Assembly: GCF_029982035.1 (NCBI RefSeq)
Contig: NZ_CP104166.1
Coordinates: forward strand, 434,001-498,000
Source of the DNA: Megaera polyxenophila
GTDB lineage: Bacteria > Pseudomonadota > Alphaproteobacteria > Rickettsiales > Rickettsiaceae
Reading direction: 5' to 3'
DNA length: 64,000 nt
A program made the translations under genes and the position numbers. Positions within the stretch are counted from its first letter, which is position 1. Every line of letters begins with the position of its first letter. Under the pieces are notes generated by a model. It was not told where the DNA came from, made no database searches, and saw only the letters and a list, made by a program, of their open reading frames with translations. Positions 35,701-44,195 of this stretch are shown here, one piece after another.

Positions 35701-36533
35701 GGATTTTGCATCCCTAAAATTGCCTTAGCTAAAGCTAAATAATCATCTGGCGAGAGATTTTCAGCGCGCAGAGATTCCTTAATGGATAATTTTTCCAATA
35801 TGGGAAGGATATCTGGAGATAAGGCTTTCAAAGATGATTTAATCATTTTTCTGCGGCCTGAAAAGGCAAGATTTGTAATTTGTTCAATTGTTGTCAATAA
35901 TTGCAGGCTAGGGGCATTTTTTTTAGGTTCAAGCCTTACCACACTAGACCAGATCTTAGGTTCAGGGTAAAAAGCTTTAGGACTAACGTCAAAGCATTTT
36001 GTTATTTTACAGACAATTTGGCAAATAACAGATAATCTGCCGTAAGATTTGATGCCAGGTTTAGCGATAATTCTATCTACTACCTCTTTTTGCAGCATCA
36101 AGGTCATGCTGTTTATTTTTTTAGATTGAAGTAACCATGATGTTAACAAGACACTACCAATATTATAAGGCAAATTAGAAATTATGGTTACTTTTTCATT
36201 AGTTACTAGTTCCGATAAATTTACTTTTAAGGCATCAGCTTGTTTTATAATAAGATTAGGATAAACGGTTTTTATTTCCTCAAGCAGGGGGATACACCTT
36301 GCATCCATTTCAATAACTGTTAGTTTTCCAGATGAAGTCTTTAAAATAGATCGAGTCAAGCCGGCTGGACCAGGACCTATTTCCAAGGCAATATTGCTAT
36401 CCTGCAAGCCGCTCGCTTTTACAATTTTATCGCATAGGGTTTCATCGAATATAAAATTCTGGCCCAGTTTTTTTAAAGGAATGATACCATGCTTAGCTGC
36501 TAATTTAGCTATTGATGGAAGGTTATTAGACAT
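35691..36533 (-). CDS. rsmA: 16S rRNA (adenine1518-N6/adenine1519-N6)-dimethyltransferase
   Basis: 280-aa KsgA/RsmA methyltransferase acting late in 30S maturation. The SAM motif is ALEIGPGPAGLTRSIL, the catalytic motif is IISNLPYNIGS, and the N-terminal LKKLGQNFIFDETL is typical. The frame is open further upstream, but ATG 36533 overlaps the iscA stop (ATGTCTAA) and gives the family N-terminus. That makes rsmA the last gene of the isc operon and translationally coupled to iscA. The 3' end touches the tandem repeats. Confidence 0.95.
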   Translation of the reverse strand: MSNNLPSIAKLAAKHGIIPLKKLGQNFIFDETLCDKIVKASGLQDSNIALEIGPGPAGLTRSILKTSSGKLTVIEMDARCIPLLEEIKTVYPNLIIKQADALKVNLSELVTNEKVTIISNLPYNIGSVLLTSWLLQSKKINSMTLMLQKEVVDRIIAKPGIKSYGRLSVICQIVCKITKCFDVSPKAFYPEPKIWSSVVRLEPKKNAPSLQLLTTIEQITNLAFSGRRKMIKSSLKALSPDILPILEKLSIKESLRAENLSPDDYLALAKAILGMQNPVR

Positions 36534-36891
36534 TAAATGAACTTCCGCAGCCGCATTTCCCCTTCTCATTGGGATTTGAAAAAGTAAAACCGGACTTAAA
36601 TTTTTCGCTAACATAATCCATTTGAGTGCCAAGAAGGTACATAACCGCTTTGGGATCTATTAAAATAGTTACCTCTTGATTCTGGATTACTTCATCATAT
36701 TTGCCTTTTTCATCGGCATATTCTACGAAATATTTCAAGCCTGAACAACCGCCGGATTTAACTCCGATTCTTATCCCTAGGGATGACTTTCCTCTTTGCT
36801 CAAGCAAATGTTTTACTTGAGCAATAGCCCTTTCGGTTAGAGACATTATTTGCTTTTTTTGAAGGGAATTATCTTGTAAAACAGCTTTCAT
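36526..36891 (-). CDS. iscA: Iron-sulphur cluster A-type carrier protein
   Basis: 121 aa of the HesB/IscA/SufA family, which delivers clusters from IscU to target proteins. The three conserved cysteines are in VKSGGCSGLKYFVEY and EKGKCGCGSSF. The core is preceded by a short N-terminal extension. It starts 5 bp after iscU and overlaps rsmA. Confidence 0.94.
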   Translation of the reverse strand: MKAVLQDNSLQKKQIMSLTERAIAQVKHLLEQRGKSSLGIRIGVKSGGCSGLKYFVEYADEKGKYDEVIQNQEVTILIDPKAVMYLLGTQMDYVSEKFKSGFTFSNPNEKGKCGCGSSFNV

Positions 36892-36896
36892 AGCAG

Positions 36897-37277
36897 TTAT
36901 TTTTGCTTTTGTTTATAATCATTTACTGCTGCCTTAATAGCATCTTCCGCAAGCAAAGAACAGTGTAATTTTACGGGCGGCAGTGATAAATGCTTAGCTA
37001 TCTCGGTATTTTTTATCTCCATTGCTTCCTCAAGTTTTTTTCCTTTTACCCACTCGCTAACAAGGGAACTAGAAGCAATAGCTGAACCACAACCAAAAGC
37101 TTTAAATTTAGCATCAGTAATAGTCCCTTCTTCATTAACCTTAATCTGTAATTTTAGAACGTCTCCACAAGCCGGAGCTCCTACAAGTCCCGTGCCGACC
37201 GACTTATCTTTTTTATCAAGAACCCCTACGTTTCGTGGATTCTCGTAATGGTCGATTACTTCTTTACTATATGCCAT
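36897..37277 (-). CDS. iscU: Iron-sulphur cluster scaffold protein IscU
   Basis: 126 aa on which [2Fe-2S] clusters are built with sulphur from IscS. Cluster ligands are in VGAPACGDVLKLQI, KAFGCGSAIASSSLVSEW and the LPPVKLHCSLLAEDAI region, which includes the HscA-binding LPPVK motif. So HscA/HscB are expected elsewhere. It lies 24 bp after iscS. Confidence 0.97.
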   Translation of the reverse strand: MAYSKEVIDHYENPRNVGVLDKKDKSVGTGLVGAPACGDVLKLQIKVNEEGTITDAKFKAFGCGSAIASSSLVSEWVKGKKLEEAMEIKNTEIAKHLSLPPVKLHCSLLAEDAIKAAVNDYKQKQK

Positions 37278-37301
37278 AATTATACCATTCCAATTTTATT
37301 T

Positions 37302-38558
37302 TTAATGAGTTGCCCACTTAATTTCGTTAATATTAATTCCCTCTTGTGCCATTTCCCATAGCGGGCTAAGCTCCCTTAATTTATTTATCTTCGATAGCAA
37401 TAATTCTATTGCGTAATCAATTTCCTCTTCTTTAGTAAAACGCCCAAACCCAAAACGAAGGGAAGTGTGAGCTAACGCTTCGTCTACCCCAAGAGCTCTC
37501 AGGACATAAGACGGTTCAAGCGAGGTAGAAGTACAGGCAGATCCGGAAGAAACAGCTAAATCCTTAATTGCTAATATCATTGACTCTCCCTCAATATAGG
37601 CAAAACTCAAGTTTAAGTTACCAGGATATCTGTTATGTTTATCACCATTTAAGTACACTTCTTTTGCTTCTGAGGTGATTCTGCTTAAGAATTTATCGAA
37701 CAGTTTTTTTACATGTCTATAATCCTTATCCATTTCGTTAGCGGCAAGTTCTGCGGCTTTACCAAGACCGACTACTAAAAATGGAGCAAGAGTACCGGAA
37801 CGAAGTCCACGTTCTTGCCCGCCACCATTAAATATTGGAGCAAGACGAATTCTTGGTTTCTTGCGTAAGTATAAAGCACCAACACCTTTTGGGCCATAAA
37901 TTTTATGCCCTGAAATGCTAGCTAGATCAATATTTAGCTCATTTACATTAATAGGAATTTTCCCAAAAGCTTGGGCTATGTCAGAATGAAAAAATACATT
38001 ATATTTACGGCAAATTTGGCCTATTTCTTTCAAAGGCTGGATTACCCCAATCTCGTTATTTACCGCCATTATGGAAACTAGAATCGTTTGCTCGGTAATT
38101 GCATTTTCCAAGACTTGAAGGTCAACAATACCATTTGCCATAACCGGTAAATAGCTAACTGAGAAACCTTCCTGCTCAAGATGTCTACAGCTATCTAAAA
38201 TACATTTATGCTCGGTAACCAGGGTTATAATATGTTTCTTTTTTTCCCCATAAAATTTGGCAATTCCTTTTAGGGCTAGGTTATTCGACTCTGTTGCACC
38301 GGAAGTAAAAATTATTTCCTTTTCTTCAGCTGCGATTAAATCTGCAACTTGTTTTCTGGCGATATTACAAGCTTCTTCTGCTTCCCAGCCATAAGGGTGG
38401 CTTCTTGAATGGGGATTGCCAAAATCAGAGGTTAAATAAGGCATCATGGCTTCAATTACTCTTGGGTCTACCTGAGTTGTTGCCTGATTATCGAGATAAA
38501 TCGGGAATCGGCAATTTTTACTCATTAGCTCTTTTTTTAAATTTTCTAATTTTCCCAT
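37302..38558 (-). CDS. iscS: Cysteine desulfurase IscS
   Basis: 418-aa PLP enzyme providing sulphur to IscU. It has the N-terminal PIYLDNQATTQVDPRV, the PLP Lys in SISGHKIYGPKGVGALY, and the active-site loop Cys in VSSGSACTSTSLEPSYV (group I type with a long loop). Length and loop match the mitochondrial/alphaproteobacterial IscS. It starts 6 bp after a second cysteine desulfurase gene. The first 11 residues before MSKNCRF may not be translated. Confidence 0.95.
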   Translation of the reverse strand: MGKLENLKKELMSKNCRFPIYLDNQATTQVDPRVIEAMMPYLTSDFGNPHSRSHPYGWEAEEACNIARKQVADLIAAEEKEIIFTSGATESNNLALKGIAKFYGEKKKHIITLVTEHKCILDSCRHLEQEGFSVSYLPVMANGIVDLQVLENAITEQTILVSIMAVNNEIGVIQPLKEIGQICRKYNVFFHSDIAQAFGKIPINVNELNIDLASISGHKIYGPKGVGALYLRKKPRIRLAPIFNGGGQERGLRSGTLAPFLVVGLGKAAELAANEMDKDYRHVKKLFDKFLSRITSEAKEVYLNGDKHNRYPGNLNLSFAYIEGESMILAIKDLAVSSGSACTSTSLEPSYVLRALGVDEALAHTSLRFGFGRFTKEEEIDYAIELLLSKINKLRELSPLWEMAQEGININEIKWATH

Positions 38559-38564
38559 ATTTAC

Positions 38565-39674
38565 TTAACTATTTATTTCTCTGTATATTCTTAAGAATTT
38601 ATCTATATCTTGTTTTGTGGTGGTGTATCCAAGAGAGATTCTAATCGCAGAATCTCTTTCTTCTTCGCTAAAACCCATTGCTTCAAGAGTTTTTGATGAA
38701 CCTATTTTTCCCGAAGAACAGGCTGCGCCAGAACTTATAGCAATATTTTTTAGATCAAAAGCAATAATTTGCGTTTCAGACTTTTTGCCCAAATTAATAA
38801 TTAAACTAGTATTTGGTAAGCGCTCTGATTGCTGATTTACAATCTTGATTTTTGGAAAAATTTTTGCTATTTCCTTTTCTAAATAATCCCTTAATCCCTT
38901 TAAATGATTATATCTTGATTCCAGCTCCCTGTTTGCAATTTCAGCAGCCACACCAAAACCGGCAGTAGCAGCGACATTTTCAGTACCTGAGCGAAGTCCT
39001 TTTTCCTGCCCCCCGCCAATAATATGTGGAACTAAATGGTGTATTGCTTTGCTAATTAGAGCGCCAGAGCCTACAGGTCCACCTATTTTATGGGCAGAAA
39101 TTGTGGCAAAGTCGAGGTCTAGATCCACTAAATCTACTGGTATTTTGCCAAACGCTTGGACGCAGTCGCTATGGACAAGTGCCCCAAAATCATGAGCTAT
39201 TTTTGTGATTTGCTTAATGTCTTGAATTACCCCAGTTTCGTTGTTAGCAAATATTATAGAGACCAATTTTTTTTCTGCGGCGCTTTTAGATAACTTCTCT
39301 TTCAAATCTTCCGGGTTAACCATACCGTTTTCATCAACTGAGATTATCTGAATATTATTTCCAAATTTTACATGAGCCAGAATAGATGCATGTTCGATTG
39401 CAGAAACAAAAACTTCTCCGTTATTAAAATTAGATATTATTAAGTTATTTGCTTCTGTTCCAGAGGAAGTAAAAGTAATATAATAATCCCGAAAATGGTT
39501 AATAATTCCGCTAAGACCGGCTACTTGCTTTCGTGCCTGTTCAATTATTTTTTTTCCTTCCCTGCCCAAACCATGTATAGCTGAAGGGTTAAAAGGTTTT
39601 GCAAGTGCAAGCAGCATGGCATTTTTAGCCTCTTCTAGAAGATTAGTAGTGGAATTATGATCAAGGTAAATCAT
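38565..39674 (-). CDS. Second cysteine desulfurase (NifS/IscS-like)
   Basis: 369 aa. The same fold-type I PLP enzyme family as the next gene but clearly divergent. It has MIYLDHNSTTNLLEEAK, the PLP Lys in TISAHKIGGPVGSGALI, and the active-site Cys in ISSGAACSSGKIGSSKTL. Both active residues are kept, so it should be active. Tandem desulfurase genes in the isc operon are known in Rickettsia. The division of labour is not established; tRNA thiolation or backup are options. It lies 4 bp after iscR. Confidence 0.9.
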   Translation of the reverse strand: MIYLDHNSTTNLLEEAKNAMLLALAKPFNPSAIHGLGREGKKIIEQARKQVAGLSGIINHFRDYYITFTSSGTEANNLIISNFNNGEVFVSAIEHASILAHVKFGNNIQIISVDENGMVNPEDLKEKLSKSAAEKKLVSIIFANNETGVIQDIKQITKIAHDFGALVHSDCVQAFGKIPVDLVDLDLDFATISAHKIGGPVGSGALISKAIHHLVPHIIGGGQEKGLRSGTENVAATAGFGVAAEIANRELESRYNHLKGLRDYLEKEIAKIFPKIKIVNQQSERLPNTSLIINLGKKSETQIIAFDLKNIAISSGAACSSGKIGSSKTLEAMGFSEEERDSAIRISLGYTTTKQDIDKFLRIYREINS

Positions 39675-39678
39675 CTAA

Positions 39679-40107
39679 CTATTCTTTAACTATATGAAAA
39701 TCTATTTCTCCTGCCATAACATCTGCTACTGAAATAGATGAAAAATAATTACGGATCTGATTACCAAGACCTTTCCATAAATCATGAGTCATACATTTAG
39801 TACCATTTTTCCGACAGGTCTTGTCTACCGAACAACGGGTCATTTTAGTATTTTCCTCAACTGCATCTATAATCTCTATAATATTAAGAGATTCTGAAGG
39901 GATATTTAGAAAATAACCACCACCTGGCCCCTTGACTGACCTGACTATATCAGCTTTTTTTAGCTTCAAAAAAATTTGTTCCAAATAATTTAGAGGTATA
40001 GTTTGCTTATTGGAAATATCAGCTAGTTTTATGGGCCTCGTTGTCTGGCTAGCAGCAACCTCTACTATTGCCATAACTGCATATCTGCTTTTCGTTGTGA
40101 GCATCAT
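39679..40107 (-). CDS. iscR: Rrf2-family transcriptional regulator IscR
   Basis: 142 aa. An N-terminal winged helix (TTKSRYAVMAIVEVA to VRSVKGPGGGYFLN) is followed by the cluster-binding loop with Cys92, Cys98, Cys105 and His108 (RCSVDKTCRKNGTKC, then MTHDLW). E. coli IscR has Cys spacing x5/x5; here it is x5/x6. It probably senses [2Fe-2S] supply and represses its own operon, being the first gene of iscR-nifS-iscS-iscU-iscA-rsmA. The start may be either of two adjacent ATGs. Confidence 0.93.
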   Translation of the reverse strand: MMLTTKSRYAVMAIVEVAASQTTRPIKLADISNKQTIPLNYLEQIFLKLKKADIVRSVKGPGGGYFLNIPSESLNIIEIIDAVEENTKMTRCSVDKTCRKNGTKCMTHDLWKGLGNQIRNYFSSISVADVMAGEIDFHIVKE

Positions 40108-40239
40108 ATAATCATTACTCCGTTTAACCCTAAAAAATACTAAAACTATAACCTTTAGAAACTAACTTAGACAACTAAAATAGTCAAGTATTATATGTAA
40201 AAAATATCAGATTTATTAAATCCATATTTACTAAGTTTA

Positions 40240-40731
40240 TTATAGTTCTTTTATAGCAACGGTAATATGAAATTTAAAACCATTCAGTAATTTTGGTAAT
40301 CCATATTTTAGCCTAAGTTTTTCTAACTCATGGCTTTCTATTTCCAGAACGTAATAGGATTTCCCTTTAGATTCAACCAGTTTTAATTTATTGAGAGTGA
40401 AATTAAAACTTTTGTTTATTTCTTCAATATTTAAATTCTCTGTTTCTTTTTCATACATTACGCTAATATGCGATCCTAGGGGATCAGCCTTGCGGAAATA
40501 AGGAGGCTTTTGGAATTTATTATCAAAATTTTGTATGATAGGATATAGAGAATGGATATATTGATTATCCAATGCTAGGTACACATAATTTTTTCTTTGC
40601 TTAAGTATCCCAGTTTTAGGGAGCTTTTCTGCTTCCTGTAATATTGAGGAGTTCAGGGCACTTGGTATCGGGGAGCAAGATGAAACCAAATTTATAGATA
40701 CAAAAATTAATAGCAATAAATATTTCTTCAT
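40240..40731 (-). CDS. Lipoprotein with two H-x-(S/T) motifs, possible 2H phosphoesterase
   Basis: 163 aa. A lipoprotein signal occupies residues 1-18 with lipobox LVSSC (modified Cys19). The mature part contains GSHISVMY near residue 89 and, about 65 residues on, FKFHITVAI at the C-terminus. Paired H-x-[ST]-h motifs in two halves are the hallmark of the 2H phosphoesterase superfamily (LigT, cyclic phosphodiesterases, AKAP18-like). No named family was recognised, so the call rests on the motif pair and their spacing. The location would be periplasmic or outer membrane, unusual for such enzymes. It follows the DUF1284 gene by 24 bp and is probably in the bioY transcript. Confidence 0.6.
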   Translation of the reverse strand: MKKYLLLLIFVSINLVSSCSPIPSALNSSILQEAEKLPKTGILKQRKNYVYLALDNQYIHSLYPIIQNFDNKFQKPPYFRKADPLGSHISVMYEKETENLNIEEINKSFNFTLNKLKLVESKGKSYYVLEIESHELEKLRLKYGLPKLLNGFKFHITVAIKEL

Positions 40732-40755
40732 ATTTAATTATTATGCTTAACGTAA

Positions 40756-41178
40756 CTAAAAACTTTCACCTTCCTTTAGCATATTTTCTAAAGCTTTTTG
40801 ACAAATTCCATATTCTTTCCAGGAACAGCCATCACAAGTATAATCAAACTTTTGAACTGTCATATATTTTTTGATTTTTACCTTTGCTTCTTTCCAGCTC
40901 AATATTTCACCGATTTTAAGGCCAAGTATTTGTTGATGCCTGGAATCGAGCTTAGTAATTTTACTTTGAGTGGTACATAAGCTTTCATTTATTTTATTAG
41001 GGCAGGCAAAACAGATGCTATCCATATTGCCTACTACTTCAATTAGCGTATTTTCATCAGATGTTAGTCGCTGGACAATTTTTTTATAATTTTTTACAAA
41101 GCCAAGAGAATAACCGTGACCTTGAAAACCAAGGGTGCATAAAAAATGATGGGGACGAAATTTTATTATTTCTTCCAC
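40756..41178 (-). CDS. DUF1284-family cysteine-rich protein
   Basis: 140 aa. The N-terminal block FRPHHFLCTLGFQGHGYSLG, the middle DSICFACPNK with SLCTTQSK, and the C-terminal YTCDGCSWKEYGICQK match DUF1284 as I know it. Eight cysteines in pairs suggest a metal or iron-sulphur site. The function of the family is unknown. The start overlaps the bioY stop by 13 bp, so the two are translationally coupled. Confidence 0.82.
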   Translation of the reverse strand: MEEIIKFRPHHFLCTLGFQGHGYSLGFVKNYKKIVQRLTSDENTLIEVVGNMDSICFACPNKINESLCTTQSKITKLDSRHQQILGLKIGEILSWKEAKVKIKKYMTVQKFDYTCDGCSWKEYGICQKALENMLKEGESF

Positions 41179-41717
41179 TTAATGTTTCGTTTTAGCAGAT
41201 TAACGGAAGCTGCGGTAAAGAGGGCTTTTATTATTCCTGGAATAATAAATGGCAATAAGCCAAATTCTATAGCTTTCTCTAAACCAACAAGTAGCGCTAA
41301 TTGAGGTGTACCAATCATAAATACACAAATAGAGCCAATAATACTATATACAATTAGTTTTAAAATTGTATCTTCACCAAATTTTTCTCTCATTGTAGCA
41401 ACTACATAAACACAAAGAATCATACCAAATAAATACCCACCCGTTGGCCCAAATAATACTGTTAGTCCTGCAAAGAAACCGGCAAAAACAGGCAAGCCTA
41501 TTGCTCCGAGGGTTACATACCCAATGATAGCTTGCATAGCCTCTTTTTTATTATAGCAAAGAGCGATTATTAGGACACCGACCGTATGTAATGTTATGGG
41601 AACTGGTTCTAGAGGAATTTGTACTTGAGCTGCTAGAAACATCAAAATTATCCCAAGTACGACTCTTAAAAGCTTAGATTCAGTAATCGATTTTTTTATA
41701 ACGGAATTTAAATTCAT
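41166..41717 (-). CDS. bioY: Biotin transporter BioY (ECF S component)
   Basis: 183 aa with six hydrophobic segments. BioY signatures are VQIPLEPVPITLHTVGVLII, GYVTLGAIGLPVFAGF and FGPTGGYLFGMIL. It imports biotin, alone or with an ECF energy module, which is not encoded here. No biotin biosynthesis gene is seen nearby, consistent with a biotin auxotroph living on its host. It is the first gene of bioY-DUF1284-lipoprotein and diverges from the DUF155 gene. Confidence 0.93.
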   Translation of the reverse strand: MNLNSVIKKSITESKLLRVVLGIILMFLAAQVQIPLEPVPITLHTVGVLIIALCYNKKEAMQAIIGYVTLGAIGLPVFAGFFAGLTVLFGPTGGYLFGMILCVYVVATMREKFGEDTILKLIVYSIIGSICVFMIGTPQLALLVGLEKAIEFGLLPFIIPGIIKALFTAASVNLLKRNIKWKK

Positions 41718-41851
41718 TTTAGAGACTCCATAACCTAATTAATGTCGTAATTATAAATATGATTTTTAGCCGGTCAACTATATTATATGTATTTATGGTT
41801 GAAATAGCTATTAGTGTTAAAAGGGTTATTAACCTAATTGGTTAAATTAGT

Positions 41852-41880
41852 TTGACAACAATGATTGGGACTCGTAGAAT
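41852..41880 (+). promoter_or_regulatory. Strong predicted promoter for the RMD1/DUF155 gene
   Basis: Consensus TTGACA (41852-41857), a 17-bp spacer and TAGAAT (41875-41880), 27 bp before the ATG at 41908. It is among the best sigma70-like matches in the window. Confidence 0.65.
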
Positions 41881-41907
41881 CCGAAATAAATAATTTTAAT
41901 ACTAATT

Positions 41908-42747
41908 ATGAGATGCTCGTCTTATTGTACTGCTGAGGAATATACATTAAATCAAGAAACTATTTCGATATTAGAAAAAACTACAATTAATCCAGAATTC
42001 GTTGAAAAAGTACTTCATTATCAATTAGCTAACGAACATGATTCTCATCCAATAGATGTATTTCTATTTACTTTTGGATGTATTATCATTTGGGGCGCAG
42101 ATGAAAAGAAAGAAGAGGAAATATTAAGAAATATCGGTTTTGTAGAAAAAAGAAAATTGAAAGAAGCTCATTCCGAATTTATTGATTTTGATTATAACGA
42201 TATTGAAGATAGAACATATATTAACGAAGAGAAAAACATAATTATTCTTGGTAATGATTCTACTCTAGTAAAATTATCAGTTTCTCATGCACTAGCCCAA
42301 TCTGTTAAACTAAATGATCTAGAAGAATCAGTAATTACCCTGCTTAAGCGCATCAAGCCTATCCAAAAAGAATTAGCTCAAACAGGACGAGTTTCTCTAT
42401 CTAGGTCTCAGTTGTCAAAACAGTTAGGCGAGTTATTTAATGCAAGGTTTTCAATTAATTTACATAGTGATATCCTAGATATTCCTGAATTTTTCTGGCG
42501 TAGACCAAGTTTTGAGCCAATCTATAATATGACGGTTGAGTTTCAGGACATTATCCTAAGGCAAGGTATATTAAATAACCACTTGAACCTAATCCATGAG
42601 CTTTATAGCGTGCTTTCAAGTGATTTAAATCATAGGCATTCAACAAGATTAGAACTGATTATTGTCCTTTTGATTACTATCGAAGTAGTGCTGGCTCTAA
42701 CAAGTCACCATAATATAATCGGCGGCTTGCTCAAATTATTTTCTTAA
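41908..42747 (+). CDS. RMD1/YagE-family (DUF155) membrane-anchored protein
   Basis: 279 aa. The N-terminal half is soluble with VFLFTFGCIIIWGADEKKEE, then a FIDFDYN block, then KLSVSHALAQSVKLNDLEE. A helical stretch with FFWRRPSFEPIYNMTVEF and a C-terminal membrane anchor (IIVLLITIEVVLALTS) follow. This block order matches the DUF155 family, which includes yeast Rmd1/Rmd8 and mitochondrial RMND1. RMND1 supports mitochondrial translation. The bacterial role is not known. It has its own promoter at 41852-41880. Confidence 0.82.
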   Translation: MRCSSYCTAEEYTLNQETISILEKTTINPEFVEKVLHYQLANEHDSHPIDVFLFTFGCIIIWGADEKKEEEILRNIGFVEKRKLKEAHSEFIDFDYNDIEDRTYINEEKNIIILGNDSTLVKLSVSHALAQSVKLNDLEESVITLLKRIKPIQKELAQTGRVSLSRSQLSKQLGELFNARFSINLHSDILDIPEFFWRRPSFEPIYNMTVEFQDIILRQGILNNHLNLIHELYSVLSSDLNHRHSTRLELIIVLLITIEVVLALTSHHNIIGGLLKLFS

Positions 42748-43597
42748 ATATTTTGCTAATTTATATTGAGAATTATTTTTCATTTCTAGCCTTGGCTTTC
42801 TAAAAAAGGGATTTTTGGTAATATGCGTGCGTATTTTAACACGGATTAGATGGTTAAATGTTTACCTACTTTATCAAGAAACTAGAACAAGAATACCATC
42901 ATTTAAGCTTATGGTATTTTGTTTTCTTTTTTTATGGTATTGCTTTTTATTTGAAATCCGTTGAGCTTTTTAATCAGGGTGTTTCATTTAACTCCTGTTT
43001 TATAACTTCATCTGTTTTACTCTATTTCATATTTTCTCTAAGGAAAAAAGAAAAACTTATATTTAGCTTATTTCTTACCATATTATTTTCTTTTGCCTCT
43101 GGAGTAGTAATTACTCATCTTAGGGTCACTAACGCTAAAACTAGCCCAAGGCCTATATCAAAGACGGATGTTTTTGATATAGAGGCGAAGGTTTTAGAAG
43201 TAAAACCTACGATAGGTGGATCGCAGTTAATTCTCGATAATGTAGTAATTTTAAATAAAAATGATAATATTTTTGGTAAAATCAAAGTAAGTTTAAGAGG
43301 AGAGAGTAGCCTAGATTTTCTAAAAAATGACGTAATAAATTTACGCGTTCAGCTTTTCCCTCTTAATTCCGCTTTGCTACCCGGGGGTTACAATTTTGGC
43401 CTTTATATGTATTTAAATGGTATTACAGCGACAGGATTTGCTGTTAGTTCTCCTAAAGTTATTAAATCCCAATCTGGCTATTTTTATGATAAGCTTCAAA
43501 ATATAAGGGGTATTATATATAAGGAATTGATAAGAATTCTTGGCACTGATCAAGGTAATTTTGTAGCGGCCATACTTATCGGCGAAACTAAAGCTAT

Positions 43598-44195
43598 AAA
43601 TCAACCACTTTCATCTGAGAGATGAAAGTTTGATCTTTGCGACTAGAAGTCGCTTATCAAGCTAAAGCTCATTCTAGCCTAATATTTGAAGTAAAGTCGG
43701 TCTCATGAGCGTCAGTGTGTTTGTTGATATATTCGTTAATCATATCATCTGTAACATTACCGCTAGTTGAACTGAAGTATCCTCTGCCCCATAAATGTCT
43801 ACCCCAGTATTTCTTTTTTAGTATCGGAAATTCTTCCTGTATTCTTTTAGATGATCTTCCCTTAGCTTTCTGAACAAATTCACTAATTTTAATATGCGGA
43901 GGAATATTTGCAAATATATGGACATGGTCGCTTGATACAACGCCATTTTCTATCTTTATACTCATTTCCTCAGCTACCTGTAACACTAGTTCCCGAACAC
44001 GTTTTTTTATGTCGTAAGTAAGTACCTTATAGCGATATTTCGTTATCCATACTATATGATAACGATGATAAAAAACTGAATGTGATCTTTTGTTATAGTA
44101 AGTCATAGACTTATGATGCTACCGCATCATGGCGCATTAGACAAGCTAAAGCTTTTCCATCTGGAAGATGGAGGTTTTCACCACCAAAGGGACTA
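43598..44195 (-). mobile_element. IS200/IS605-family insertion sequence, copy 3 (inside comEC)
   Basis: 598 bp on the minus strand, apparently base-identical to the copies at 13-610 and 21493-22090. The left end (44195) abuts TTTA on the minus strand. The clean restoration of the comEC frame upon removal confirms these ends and the lack of a target duplication. Confidence 0.94.
43669..44106 (-). CDS. tnpA: IS200-type transposase TnpA (Y1 HUH), copy 3
   Basis: 145 aa, identical to the products at 102-539 and 21582-22019, with HVH at 61-63 and Tyr126. It is transcribed opposite to comEC. The start codon is again in the small hairpin, which would also limit translation from any comEC antisense read-through. 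Confidence 0.95.
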   Translation of the reverse strand: MTYYNKRSHSVFYHRYHIVWITKYRYKVLTYDIKKRVRELVLQVAEEMSIKIENGVVSSDHVHIFANIPPHIKISEFVQKAKGRSSKRIQEEFPILKKKYWGRHLWGRGYFSSTSGNVTDDMINEYINKHTDAHETDFTSNIRLE

